Source: Acinetobacter chinensis (GTDB lineage Bacteria; Pseudomonadota; Gammaproteobacteria; Pseudomonadales; Moraxellaceae). Taken from it: 64,000 nt of DNA. Shown piece by piece: positions 35,385-43,291 of the stretch (the first letter of the stretch is position 1; every line of letters begins with the position of its first letter). The position numbers and the translations under genes are program-made. The stretch is from positions 2,604,001-2,668,000 of the forward strand of contig NZ_CP032134.1 of the NCBI RefSeq assembly GCF_002165375.2, written 5' to 3'. Below the pieces are notes generated by a model that had not been told where the DNA came from, searched no databases, and worked only from the letters and a program-made list of their open reading frames with translations.

Positions 35385-36674
35385 ATGACTATGCTTATTC
35401 TTGCTGCTTTAGCCATATCCATTGGCTTAGGTTATGTCACGAAAATCAATATCGGATTTTTTACGATTATTTTTGCCTATTTAATTGGGTGTTTCGGCAT
35501 GGAACTGAAACCCTCTGAAATTATTGAACTTTGGCCTGTAAAAATTTTCTTTATTATTTTCTCTGTGACCCTGTTTTATAACTTTGCTCTTGCCAATGGC
35601 GCACTTGAAAAGCTTGCCAGTCATCTCCTGTATAAATGTCGTAAATTCCCACAGTTATTGCCTTTAGCGGTCTTTTTCGCATCCACCATCATTGCGGGAT
35701 TAGGTGCGGGTTTCTATACCGTCCTTGCATTTATGGCACCGATTACCCTGTTGTTATGTCGTAAAACCAATATGAGCATGATCATTGGCGGTATGGCAGT
35801 GAACTATGGTGCGCTTGCAGGTGCAAACTTTATGACCTCGCAAAGTGGCATTATTTTCCGTAGCCTGATGGAAAATGTCGGCATTGATAGTGCAACCAGT
35901 TTTAGCTATGCCACGGGTATTTTTGTGGTGACGCTGATTATTCCAATTGTAGTACTGGGCATCTATACCTTATGGAACCGAAACAGTAATTCAATTCATA
36001 TCGAAGATACAGCACCTGAAGCATTTGACGAAAAACAGAAAAAGTCCATTGCGCTGATTATTGGCATGATGGCGATTGTGCTGATCTTCCCGATTTTAAA
36101 TTTATTGATGCCTGATCAACAGACCATTGCATTTTTAAACTCAAAAATTGATATCGGTTTTATTGCCATCTTCTTTGCCCTGATCAGTCTGTTCATGAAA
36201 CTTGCCGATGAGAAAAAAGTCATGGCACTGGTGCCCTGGAATACCTTAATCATGATCTGTGGTGTCGGTATGCTCATTGCACTCGGTGTGAAACTCGGTG
36301 TCATTACGCAACTGTCTGACTGGCTGGCAAATAATGTTCCTGTATGGCTGATCCCGATTCTGATTTGTCTGATCAGTGCCATCATGTCTGTTTTTTCAAG
36401 CACTTTAGGTGTCGTAACACCGACGCTTTTCCCGATTGTACCTGCAATTGCACTTGCTTCGGGCTTAAATCCTCTTGTCCTTTTCCTTTGCATCGTTGTT
36501 GGTGCGCAAGCTTCCGCCATCTCCCCGTTCTCGTCTGGCGGAAGCTTAATTTTAGGATCTGCACCTGCAGATGTGGATAAAAACCAACTCTTTAATCAAC
36601 TGTTATTCAGAGCTGTACCTGTTGGTTTAATTGCAGCTTTGATTGCAGTCCTGATGCTTAAATTTGTAATGTGA
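35385..36674 (+). CDS. Ion-transporter-superfamily permease (MatC/SLC13-like)
   Basis: 429 residues with about 11-12 membrane segments. The N-terminal region resembles the dicarboxylate-carrier MatC domain, with LGAGFYTVLAFMAPITLLLC in the first half and VFSSTLGVVTPTLFPIVPAI plus ASAISPFSSGGSLILGSAP in the second as the two re-entrant regions. Such carriers import dicarboxylates such as malonate. An AAGGAGAG Shine-Dalgarno lies just upstream. The next gene follows after 1 bp, so permease and hydrolase form an operon. Confidence 0.8.
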   Translation: MTMLILAALAISIGLGYVTKINIGFFTIIFAYLIGCFGMELKPSEIIELWPVKIFFIIFSVTLFYNFALANGALEKLASHLLYKCRKFPQLLPLAVFFASTIIAGLGAGFYTVLAFMAPITLLLCRKTNMSMIIGGMAVNYGALAGANFMTSQSGIIFRSLMENVGIDSATSFSYATGIFVVTLIIPIVVLGIYTLWNRNSNSIHIEDTAPEAFDEKQKKSIALIIGMMAIVLIFPILNLLMPDQQTIAFLNSKIDIGFIAIFFALISLFMKLADEKKVMALVPWNTLIMICGVGMLIALGVKLGVITQLSDWLANNVPVWLIPILICLISAIMSVFSSTLGVVTPTLFPIVPAIALASGLNPLVLFLCIVVGAQASAISPFSSGGSLILGSAPADVDKNQLFNQLLFRAVPVGLIAALIAVLMLKFVM

Positions 36675-36675
36675 G

Positions 36676-37497
36676 ATGAAAATGTTTGCTGTTGATACGC
36701 ATGCCCATGTATTTTCAAAAAATGATCCCTGTATCGCAACTGCACGCTATACACCTGATTATGATGCTTCTGTAGCTGAATATATTGCGCATCTGGATCA
36801 ACATCAATTCACACATGGTGTCTTAATTCAACCGAGCTTTTTAGGTACGGACAATACGGCAATGCTGAATGCTATTGCACAGTATCCTGAGCGCCTGAAA
36901 GGCATTGCAGTTGTTGACCATAGCATTCATATCGACGAACTGGTCAAACTCAATCAGCAAGGCATTGTCGGTATTCGTTTAAACTTATTTGGTAAAGACC
37001 TGCCTGATTTTACCGATCAGGCATGGAGTACTTTACTGAACCATTTGTCTTTTATGAACTGGCAAATTGAATTGCATGCACCACCTGCATATTTGGTACA
37101 GATTTTACCTGCGCTTAGTCCTTATAAACTCAATGTAGTGATTGACCATTTTGGACGTATTGATCCAGTCAAAGGTATTGCAGATCCTGATTATCAAAAC
37201 TTTTTGAATATGCTGGATGCAAATCAGCACTGGATTAAAGTCTCTGCTTTTTATCGTCTGGGACAGTTTCCTGAAAATATTGCAGTTGCAACTCAAGCTT
37301 TTAACTTACTTAAAGAAAAAGGTTTGATGCATAAACTTATCTGGGGCAGTGACTGGCCACATACGCAGCATGAATCTAAAGTATCTTATTCAAATGTTGT
37401 GGATGCATTTCAGCAGATTGTTCCTGAGCTAAAAGAACAGCAACAGATTTTGAGTGAAAATACGCAAAAGCTTTTTTATTTTAAGACCATAAAATAA
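36676..37497 (+). CDS. Amidohydrolase-superfamily TIM-barrel hydrolase (LigI-like)
   Basis: 273 residues of the amidohydrolase_2 fold. DTHAHVF at the N terminus supplies the HxH of strand 1, VVIDHFGRIDP sits mid-protein, and LIWGSDWPHTQ near the C terminus supplies the catalytic Asp. The arrangement and length resemble 2-pyrone-4,6-dicarboxylate lactonase (LigI), which opens a lactone dicarboxylate. Together with the upstream dicarboxylate-type permease, a secreted or environmental lactone or dicarboxylate is a reasonable substrate guess, not proven. The stop codon touches the first base of MITE copy 2. Confidence 0.82.
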   Translation: MKMFAVDTHAHVFSKNDPCIATARYTPDYDASVAEYIAHLDQHQFTHGVLIQPSFLGTDNTAMLNAIAQYPERLKGIAVVDHSIHIDELVKLNQQGIVGIRLNLFGKDLPDFTDQAWSTLLNHLSFMNWQIELHAPPAYLVQILPALSPYKLNVVIDHFGRIDPVKGIADPDYQNFLNMLDANQHWIKVSAFYRLGQFPENIAVATQAFNLLKEKGLMHKLIWGSDWPHTQHESKVSYSNVVDAFQQIVPELKEQQQILSENTQKLFYFKTIK

Positions 37498-37732
37498 TAC
37501 CAATCTGTTAAATCAACTTCATATAAATTAGCCTCTTTTTCTTTTCTGCACCAATTGCTTTAAACGTGGTGTTGCTATCGTGAGGCGACATGGATGTCGC
37601 CGTTGGACAAGGGCGATATGGACATCCCCTTTGTCCAACAAAGGATTTTTGTCACCTTGCGGAATACATTCAGAGGTGGTCCCACTTGTTTGAACAACTA
37701 AAAGCGTATTTATAAGTGATATTCCGCTCTAG

Positions 37733-38611
37733 TTAAGCCACCTTGTTTTGTTGGGGTAGCTGATCATAGTAAAACTCATTTGGTGTCATTTTGTCTAGAC
37801 TCGAATGAGGTCGTTTCAAATTATAAAACTCAAAATATGCACTTAATTGCTTTTTCGCATCTGTGACACTGCTATAAGCTTTGAGATACACCTCTTCATA
37901 TTTAACGCTCCGCCATAATCGTTCAACCATCACATTATCTACCCATCGACCTTTACCATCCATACTGATTTGAATGCCATTTGATTTCAATACATCAATA
38001 AATGCATCACTGGTAAACTGGCTGCCTTGGTCTGTATTAAATATTTCAGGTCGACCATATTTTTCAATCGCTTCATTTAAAGCCGAAATACAAAAATCCA
38101 CCTCCATACTAATCGATACCCTATGCGCAAGTACCTTGCGGCTATGCCAATCAATCACAGCACATAAATAAACAAAGCCTTTTGCCATAGGGATATACGT
38201 TATATCCGTAGACCACACTTGATTACTGCGCTGAATAGCCAACCCTTTGAGCAGATATGGATATTTACGGTGAGCTTGATTAGCCTGGCTTAAATTTGGT
38301 TTGCAATATAACGCCTGAATACCCATTTTCTTCATTAAAGTACGTGTATGACGTCGTCCTATATGATGTCCTTGACGATTCAACAAATCACGCATCATAC
38401 GACTGCCTGCAAAAGGATATTGCATATGTAATTCATCAATACATCGCATCAGCTTCAGATCTGATGCACTCACAGGTTTTGGGCGATAGTAATAACAACC
38501 ACGGGAGACTTTCAGCAGCTTAGCTTGCTTAGATACTGAAATCTGAAGTGAGTCGTCGATTAACTTTTGTGGTTGAAGCGGCCCAGTTTCTTCAACACAC
38601 CTTCTAAAAAA
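37733..38611 (-). CDS. IS3-family transposase orfB (made by -1 frameshift)
   Basis: The rve catalytic domain. The first ATG in this frame is at 38473 (246 residues), but the frame stays open to the slippery site at 38605 and continues orfA after a -1 shift. DDE residues are the D of WSTDIT, the D of FNTDQGSQFTSD, and the E of NVMVERLWRSVKYEEVY. RPHSSLDKMTPNEFYY is the usual end. The HTH_21 segment (ELHMQYPFAGSRMMRDLLNR) precedes it. The product is the OrfAB transposase. Confidence 0.85.
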   Translation of the reverse strand, partial: FFRRCVEETGPLQPQKLIDDSLQISVSKQAKLLKVSRGCYYYRPKPVSASDLKLMRCIDELHMQYPFAGSRMMRDLLNRQGHHIGRRHTRTLMKKMGIQALYCKPNLSQANQAHRKYPYLLKGLAIQRSNQVWSTDITYIPMAKGFVYLCAVIDWHSRKVLAHRVSISMEVDFCISALNEAIEKYGRPEIFNTDQGSQFTSDAFIDVLKSNGIQISMDGKGRWVDNVMVERLWRSVKYEEVYLKAYSSVTDAKKQLSAYFEFYNLKRPHSSLDKMTPNEFYYDQLPQQNKVA

Positions 38612-38865
38612 TCAATTTCTAATGCCTGCTCACCGATTTTTGCATGTAGTTTTTTTAGATCGATGGGTGGTTCTGTTGGAGCTTTTGATTGATCGAAAGC
38701 TTGCGAGGAAGCTGAGATCAATTGATTTTTCCAGTCAATAATTTGGTTTTGATGAACATCAAACTCAGCACTCAATTCAGCAAGTGTTTTTTCTGCTTTA
38801 ATCGCAGCAAGTGCTACCTTAGCTTTAAAATCATTTGAATGATTTCTTCTTGGTCTACGTGCCAT
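38560..38865 (-). CDS. IS3-family transposase orfA
   Basis: About 101 residues from the ATG at 38865, with GGAG 6 bp upstream. A helix-turn-helix of the IS3 OrfA type (NDFKAKVALAAIKAEKTLAE) is followed by a leucine-zipper-like helix (KLHAKIGEQALEIDFLEGVL). The heptamer T TTT TTA (38605-38611 on the minus strand) lies in phase for -1 frameshifting into orfB. Confidence 0.88.
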   Translation of the reverse strand: MARRPRRNHSNDFKAKVALAAIKAEKTLAELSAEFDVHQNQIIDWKNQLISASSQAFDQSKAPTEPPIDLKKLHAKIGEQALEIDFLEGVLKKLGRFNHKS

Positions 38866-39096
38866 AAAATACTCCATATATTGATGTTTATAACATCATT
38901 TGAGGAGCAGAATATCACTTATAGGAGTTGTTCAAATTTACGGATCCATCTCTTTCCTCATCCTTCAAAAGTGAGGCATCGACTACGCAAAGCAATTCAA
39001 ACTTGTCAATGTAAGTCGAGTCTGTGCAAACCTTTAATTTATATTATCTAACTTTAATAGAATGGTATAACAGCTTTTAAAATTCGATAGACGAAA

Positions 39097-39130
39097 TAAA
39101 GTCGGAATAATCTAAGTTATTCCGACTTTA
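39097..39130. terminator. Hairpin terminator
   Basis: A 14-bp perfect stem (TAAAGTCGGAATAA / TTATTCCGACTTTA) with a 6-nt loop lies downstream of the minus-strand LysR gene and just outside MITE copy 2. Confidence 0.7.
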
Positions 39131-39166
39131 TACTTATTAGACATTATTTTTAAATTTCAATGTTTT

Positions 39167-40060
39167 CTAAAACATCTCCATATAAAACTGTTCTTTTAAA
39201 ATCTTTAAGATCAAAGTAATCGCTTCATTTTTCTGATCTTTACGATAATTTGCATACAGCCCAATCATTGGTAAAGGCTCAATGGTATTTTTCACCACGA
39301 TCTTATCGCCCAGTAATGGAATCACATAGGCAGGCACTAAACTCCAACCCACGCCCATGCCAACCAGATTGACATTCAAAAGAATATTGGTCGATTTCTG
39401 TACCACACTGACATTCAGCTTCGACTGTTTAAAGAAATCCTGAATAATTTTATGCAATTGAGGTGAAGCATCCTCATCACTGATCACAAAATCCTGATGA
39501 TTAAACTCCTTGATACTCACGGTACGCTGCTCTGCAAAAGCTGATGCCTTTGGAATAATCAAAGCCAGAGGTTCCTGAAAAATCTGCACATTTTCAAACT
39601 CACCCGACTCATCGGGGTAACGGGTAAATGCAATATCAATTTCCCCTCTACGCAAAGCGCCAAACTGCGCCGAGTCTGTCAGACTATGAAAATCAATTTT
39701 AATATTAGGAAAATGCGCACGGATATTGGGCATGATATAAGGGAAAATTTTCATTTCAGCTACAGGAACAAAGCCAATTTTCAACTGATCTTTATTTACA
39801 CTCGCAATCTGGCGTGCATCATAAATCGCTTTTTCAGCATGTTCCAGACTCAATAAAGCTTCTTTTAAAAAAGCCTTTCCTTCCTCTGTCAGTTCAACTT
39901 TCCGGTTTGAACGGATCAGCAGCTGCACACCTACTTCCTGCTCCAGGTCTTTAATCTGCTGACTCAGCGAGGGCTGTACCGTACACATCCGCTGTGCCGC
40001 TCGGGTAAAGTTCAGCTCTTCAGCAACTGCTACAAAATAGCGTAAATGACGTAACTCCAC
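39167..40060 (-). CDS. LysR-family transcriptional regulator
   Basis: 297 residues from a GTG start with GAGG about 7 bp upstream. The N-terminal winged helix is typical (MELRHLRYFVAVAEELNFTRAAQRMCTVQPSLSQQIKDLE, seen as consecutive parts); the periplasmic-binding-protein-like effector domain follows from about 90. It resembles the group that includes CatM/BenM and HcaR, but the effector is unknown. It is the last gene of a TetR/MFS/LysR run with gaps of 17 and 11 bp. Confidence 0.87.
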   Translation of the reverse strand: MELRHLRYFVAVAEELNFTRAAQRMCTVQPSLSQQIKDLEQEVGVQLLIRSNRKVELTEEGKAFLKEALLSLEHAEKAIYDARQIASVNKDQLKIGFVPVAEMKIFPYIMPNIRAHFPNIKIDFHSLTDSAQFGALRRGEIDIAFTRYPDESGEFENVQIFQEPLALIIPKASAFAEQRTVSIKEFNHQDFVISDEDASPQLHKIIQDFFKQSKLNVSVVQKSTNILLNVNLVGMGVGWSLVPAYVIPLLGDKIVVKNTIEPLPMIGLYANYRKDQKNEAITLILKILKEQFYMEMF

Positions 40061-40071
40061 AGCTCACCTCT

Positions 40072-41292
40072 TTATTTAAATTGAACAGCTGATGATCTGG
40101 ACGTGATCAGTCTGATATAAACATACAGCGTTAGCATGACGATCACAGCACACAGCAGATAGGTCTTCTGAAAACCGTACTGAGCGATCACCATACCCAG
40201 CAGTACCGAACCGATTGCCATGCCTGCATCAAACAGCGTAAAAAATGTAGATACAGCATGTCCCATTCTCTGCTTTGGTGCTGACTGTATTGCCAGCGTC
40301 TGAAAACAGGGAAACAAAGAACCATAACCCATACCAATAAATACAGCAGACAACCATAAAAGCCACTGACCGGATACCATACTCACCATCACAAGCCCTG
40401 TTGCGAAACAGACAAATGAAGGGTAAATCACAGCACTTGCTCCCTTTCGGTCGTATATTTTTCCAACCCAGGGACGCACCACAATCATGGAAACTGCAAA
40501 GACAATAAAAAACAGACTGATGGAAGCCAGTAAGTGTTTTGATTCCGCATAAGCTGCGATAAAACTCATGATGCTGGAATAGGCAAAAGCCGTCAGCAAT
40601 GCCACCACACCTATAGGAATGGCACGAACTTCGATGATGTCGTGTATTCCAAGTTTCGTTTTATCTGGCACTCCAGCTTTATCTGAGGTTGCTGCATCTG
40701 TATCTGCTACATTCTGCTGAACCGGAATCATTAAACAGAATATAAACCCTAAACAGATGATCGCGGTCAGTAAAGCAAAAAGCATCTGGAAATCGGTAAA
40801 CTGAATAACACTCAGCGCAATCAGTGGTCCAAAGACAACCGCTAGGTTTGTGGACATGACAAAATAGCCCATCCCCTCACCTTTTCTGTGCGCTGGAATA
40901 AAATCATTGGCAACAGGTACTGTGACGGTCGTCAGCACACTGAACCATATACCGTGAATAAACCGGATGAGCAGTAATGACCAAAGACTGTCGGCAAACA
41001 GATAGCTGAATGCAAACAGCGTGTACAGCAGTTCAGAACCACGGAAAGACCGCTTTTTACCCAGTTTCTGAATAATCAGACCTGAAAATGGACGTACTGC
41101 AATGGATGAAATCAAAAACAGAGTTAAAGCCAGACCGGCTTCTTTGACCGAACCACCCAGTTCTTTCATGATATAAACCGGCAGAACGGTCAGCAGTGCA
41201 TAATAGTAAATAAACAGAAAAAGGTTATTCAGCACACATAAAATAAAAGATCGGTTCCATAGCCGTTGCTGAGATGCACTGACAATATCCAT
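40072..41292 (-). CDS. MFS transporter
   Basis: 406 residues with 12 membrane segments. The MFS loop 2-3 motif is RPFSGLIIQKLGKKRSFRG. A central cytoplasmic loop near 195-225 is hydrophilic (VADTDAATSDKAGVPDKTK). The overall pattern is of a drug or arabinose-type efflux pump (COG2814), substrate unknown. It lies between a TetR gene (17 bp upstream) and a LysR gene (11 bp downstream), so the three are probably one operon read from the palindrome at 41879. Confidence 0.85.
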   Translation of the reverse strand: MDIVSASQQRLWNRSFILCVLNNLFLFIYYYALLTVLPVYIMKELGGSVKEAGLALTLFLISSIAVRPFSGLIIQKLGKKRSFRGSELLYTLFAFSYLFADSLWSLLLIRFIHGIWFSVLTTVTVPVANDFIPAHRKGEGMGYFVMSTNLAVVFGPLIALSVIQFTDFQMLFALLTAIICLGFIFCLMIPVQQNVADTDAATSDKAGVPDKTKLGIHDIIEVRAIPIGVVALLTAFAYSSIMSFIAAYAESKHLLASISLFFIVFAVSMIVVRPWVGKIYDRKGASAVIYPSFVCFATGLVMVSMVSGQWLLWLSAVFIGMGYGSLFPCFQTLAIQSAPKQRMGHAVSTFFTLFDAGMAIGSVLLGMVIAQYGFQKTYLLCAVIVMLTLYVYIRLITSRSSAVQFK

Positions 41293-41309
41293 ATAAAAGT
41301 ACCAGAAAA

Positions 41310-41867
41310 TTACGGAGTACGGGCTGGATGCAGAACCAGCTGCACTAGAGCTTCTATATAAGACTCATCAGGAATACGGTTAAAAAAGATAATCTGATAA
41401 TGGATAGGGCCATACAGCGTGTCGAGCATCAGTTCAAAAGGATAATCCGCCTGGATTTCCCCCTGCCCAATGGCTTGCTGAATCAGTTTTCGGGTCTGCT
41501 CACGGCGTGGTAAAAGATACTGCCTGAAAAACTCGCCTGCCGCTTCTCTATGTTCAGCCATGACCACCAGTAAAGCCCGCCCAACAGGATGGTTCAAAGC
41601 GCAGGATAACTTCAGCAGTTGCTGCTTCAGGTTGTAGTCCAGTGAGGCATTAAAATCCAGGTCAAATACTGAAGCAGTCTGTTCACGGAAAGCTTCAAAA
41701 ACCAGGTCAGACTTGTGCTTCCACCAGCGATAAATCGTGGATTTGCCCACACCGGCTCTGGCAGCAATATCTTCTACGGTTAAACTGCTGTAATCCGATT
41801 CTTCCAGCGCCGCAATCACAGCATTTAAAATACACTGCTTACGACGGGAGCTTTTTCCTGTTTCCAT
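41310..41867 (-). CDS. TetR-family transcriptional regulator
   Basis: 185 residues. The DNA-binding domain is clear (YSSLTVEDIAARAGVGKSTIYRWWKHKSDLVFEAF), with the IYRWWK variant of the recognition helix. The C-terminal domain resembles TetR_C_11-type regulators (LYGPIHYQIIFF). A 36-bp near-perfect palindrome lies 12 bp upstream of the start, so the gene is likely autoregulated with the downstream MFS and LysR genes. Confidence 0.88.
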   Translation of the reverse strand: METGKSSRRKQCILNAVIAALEESDYSSLTVEDIAARAGVGKSTIYRWWKHKSDLVFEAFREQTASVFDLDFNASLDYNLKQQLLKLSCALNHPVGRALLVVMAEHREAAGEFFRQYLLPRREQTRKLIQQAIGQGEIQADYPFELMLDTLYGPIHYQIIFFNRIPDESYIEALVQLVLHPARTP

Positions 41868-41878
41868 GCGGTTTACTG

Positions 41879-41914
41879 CTTATAATGAAACGATACGTAT
41901 CGTATCATTATAAG
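41879..41914. promoter_or_regulatory. 36-bp TetR operator palindrome
   Basis: Two 18-bp half-sites meet at the core GATACGTATC; only one position of each half breaks the symmetry. It lies 12 bp before the TetR start codon. It also contains TATAAT-like sequence on each arm, so it probably overlaps the promoter. Confidence 0.75.
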
Positions 41915-42011
41915 TAAAATAAAACCCTATGGCTATGCATTCTGCTTAAAAATGTAATCTGAGTTCAGTTTCAGAGACTTATTGTGCTATCGGGATTTTC
42001 TTCCTGTAAAT

Positions 42012-42038
42012 AAAAAAGACCGGAATCCGGTCTTTTTT
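42012..42038. terminator. Terminator after the thioesterase gene
   Basis: AAAAAAGACCGGA and TCCGGTCTTTTTT form a 13-bp stem around a single central base, so the real loop is a few bases larger. It lies 12 bp past the thioesterase stop. Confidence 0.9.
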
Positions 42039-42049
42039 ATATCAGCACA

Positions 42050-42571
42050 TTAACTCTGCACTGACTTTTTATAAATACTGCATGATGGATGATGGTTTTC
42101 CTGCAGACGGGCAACTTTACGGTGCTCCGCAGCTTCAAATCTGCAACGTTTCCAGTCATTGTTCAGATCCAGAGGTGGAATCTGTTTCGGCTTACCGGTT
42201 TCATCCACAGCAACCATTGTAAAATAACAGCTGTTGGTATGGCGAACCGTACGTTTCTGAATATTCTGCGCTTCTACACGAATACCGATTTCCATGGAAG
42301 TACGGCCAACATGGTTTACACTGGCAAGAAAAGTCACCAGTTCACCCACATGGATAGGTTCTTTAAAATTCACCTTATCTACAGACAGTGTTACCACATA
42401 ACTGCCAGAATAACGGCTTGCACATGCATAAGCTACCTGATCCAGCAACTTCAGAATTGTTCCACCATGGACATTACCTGAAAAGTTAGCCATATCAGGA
42501 GTCATCAGGACGGACATGGTTAATTCAGACTGGTCTTCGGATGCTGGAGCAATTAGGTCTAATGGGGACAT
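42050..42571 (-). CDS. Acyl-CoA thioesterase, hotdog fold (YciA type)
   Basis: 173 residues. The hotdog motif GNVHGGTILKLLDQVAYACASRYSG is visible with the catalytic-type Asp, followed by VDKVNFKEPIHVGELVTFLASV and RTSMEIGIRVEAQN. It should hydrolyse acyl-CoA in the cytoplasm; chain-length preference is unknown. The C-terminal extension of about 40 residues after the fold is not typical of the shortest family members. Confidence 0.9.
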   Translation of the reverse strand: MSPLDLIAPASEDQSELTMSVLMTPDMANFSGNVHGGTILKLLDQVAYACASRYSGSYVVTLSVDKVNFKEPIHVGELVTFLASVNHVGRTSMEIGIRVEAQNIQKRTVRHTNSCYFTMVAVDETGKPKQIPPLDLNNDWKRCRFEAAEHRKVARLQENHHPSCSIYKKSVQS

Positions 42572-42825
42572 CGTTTTCTCTGGACTCTTTATAAGACGAG
42601 GGATATGTGAATATTATTATATCGTTTTTAGCTGAAATTAAATGTTCAATTCGGCAACAATTTCATCATTATTATTTATAGTGATTTGAGCATCATTCAG
42701 AAAAATATATATTCAGTGCTCAATATACACATCACAACAATGAATACAGAATCTTTCAAATTTCAGTTTATGCTGCTTAAGCACTGATATAAAAAAGATT
42801 CTGTTCTGTATATTTACTGACGCTA

Positions 42826-43035
42826 TTATTCAGCATCTACCAGACATAACATTTCAGCTGAAATATTGTCATAACTCAGGTTGTTGTTTGAGTCAATTTC
42901 CGCTGAAACCGTGAAACTGCCATCCATATTTTTTTTCTGCACCGTAAAGATCAGCTGTGGACTGATTGTAAGTCTGACCTGCTGCCCAATCTGAATACCC
43001 ATTGTTGCCGTACCAGACTTCTGTTCTTCAGGCAT
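42826..43035 (-). CDS. Hypothetical protein, 69 residues
   Basis: A short soluble, probably beta-rich protein (GQQVRLTISPQLIFTVQKKN, GSFTVSAEIDSNNNL). No signal peptide and no recognised domain. It is isolated in AT-rich DNA with about 250 bp of empty sequence on each side. The protein-like composition favours a real gene, though confidence is limited. Confidence 0.55.
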   Translation of the reverse strand: MPEEQKSGTATMGIQIGQQVRLTISPQLIFTVQKKNMDGSFTVSAEIDSNNNLSYDNISAEMLCLVDAE

Positions 43036-43291
43036 ATTTAAATCCAGCTTTCATTTATATATGTAAATTATATGCAATAAAACCAATCTATCAAACATAA
43101 ATATATGAATAAAAAAAATATTAAATACGATTTATGTATATAATAATAGATATTAAGTCTTAATAAATTCAAGAAAATGATCTGAATAATAATTTTAAGT
43201 CTTTATATTACTCAGATCAGTATTACGTAAAATGCCACTTTTCACAGGAAATGTTATAGAACAGCATCTTGTAAACAGACCTGCGGTATGT

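Larger units (their letters stand above)
37677..38948 (-). mobile_element. IS3-family insertion sequence
   Basis: About 1272 bp with terminal inverted repeats: TGGTCCCACTTGTTTGAACA at the left and, on the other strand, TGGATCCGTAAATTTGAACA. The ends match imperfectly and both read into a TAAGTGATATTC segment. It contains orfA and orfB with an intact DDE triad, so it may be active. No target duplication is obvious; the flanks read AGG and TCT. Confidence 0.82.
37497..39068. repeat. MITE-like element, copy 2, interrupted by an IS
   Basis: The left part (37497-37676) and the right part (38949-39068) together reproduce copy 1 at 34242, including the ATACCAATCTGTTAAAT start, the GGCGACATGGATGTCGCC hairpin, and the GGCATCGACTACGCAAAGCA segment and GGTAT end. 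The two parts are separated by an IS3-family element. It lies in the same orientation as copy 1. Confidence 0.8.
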
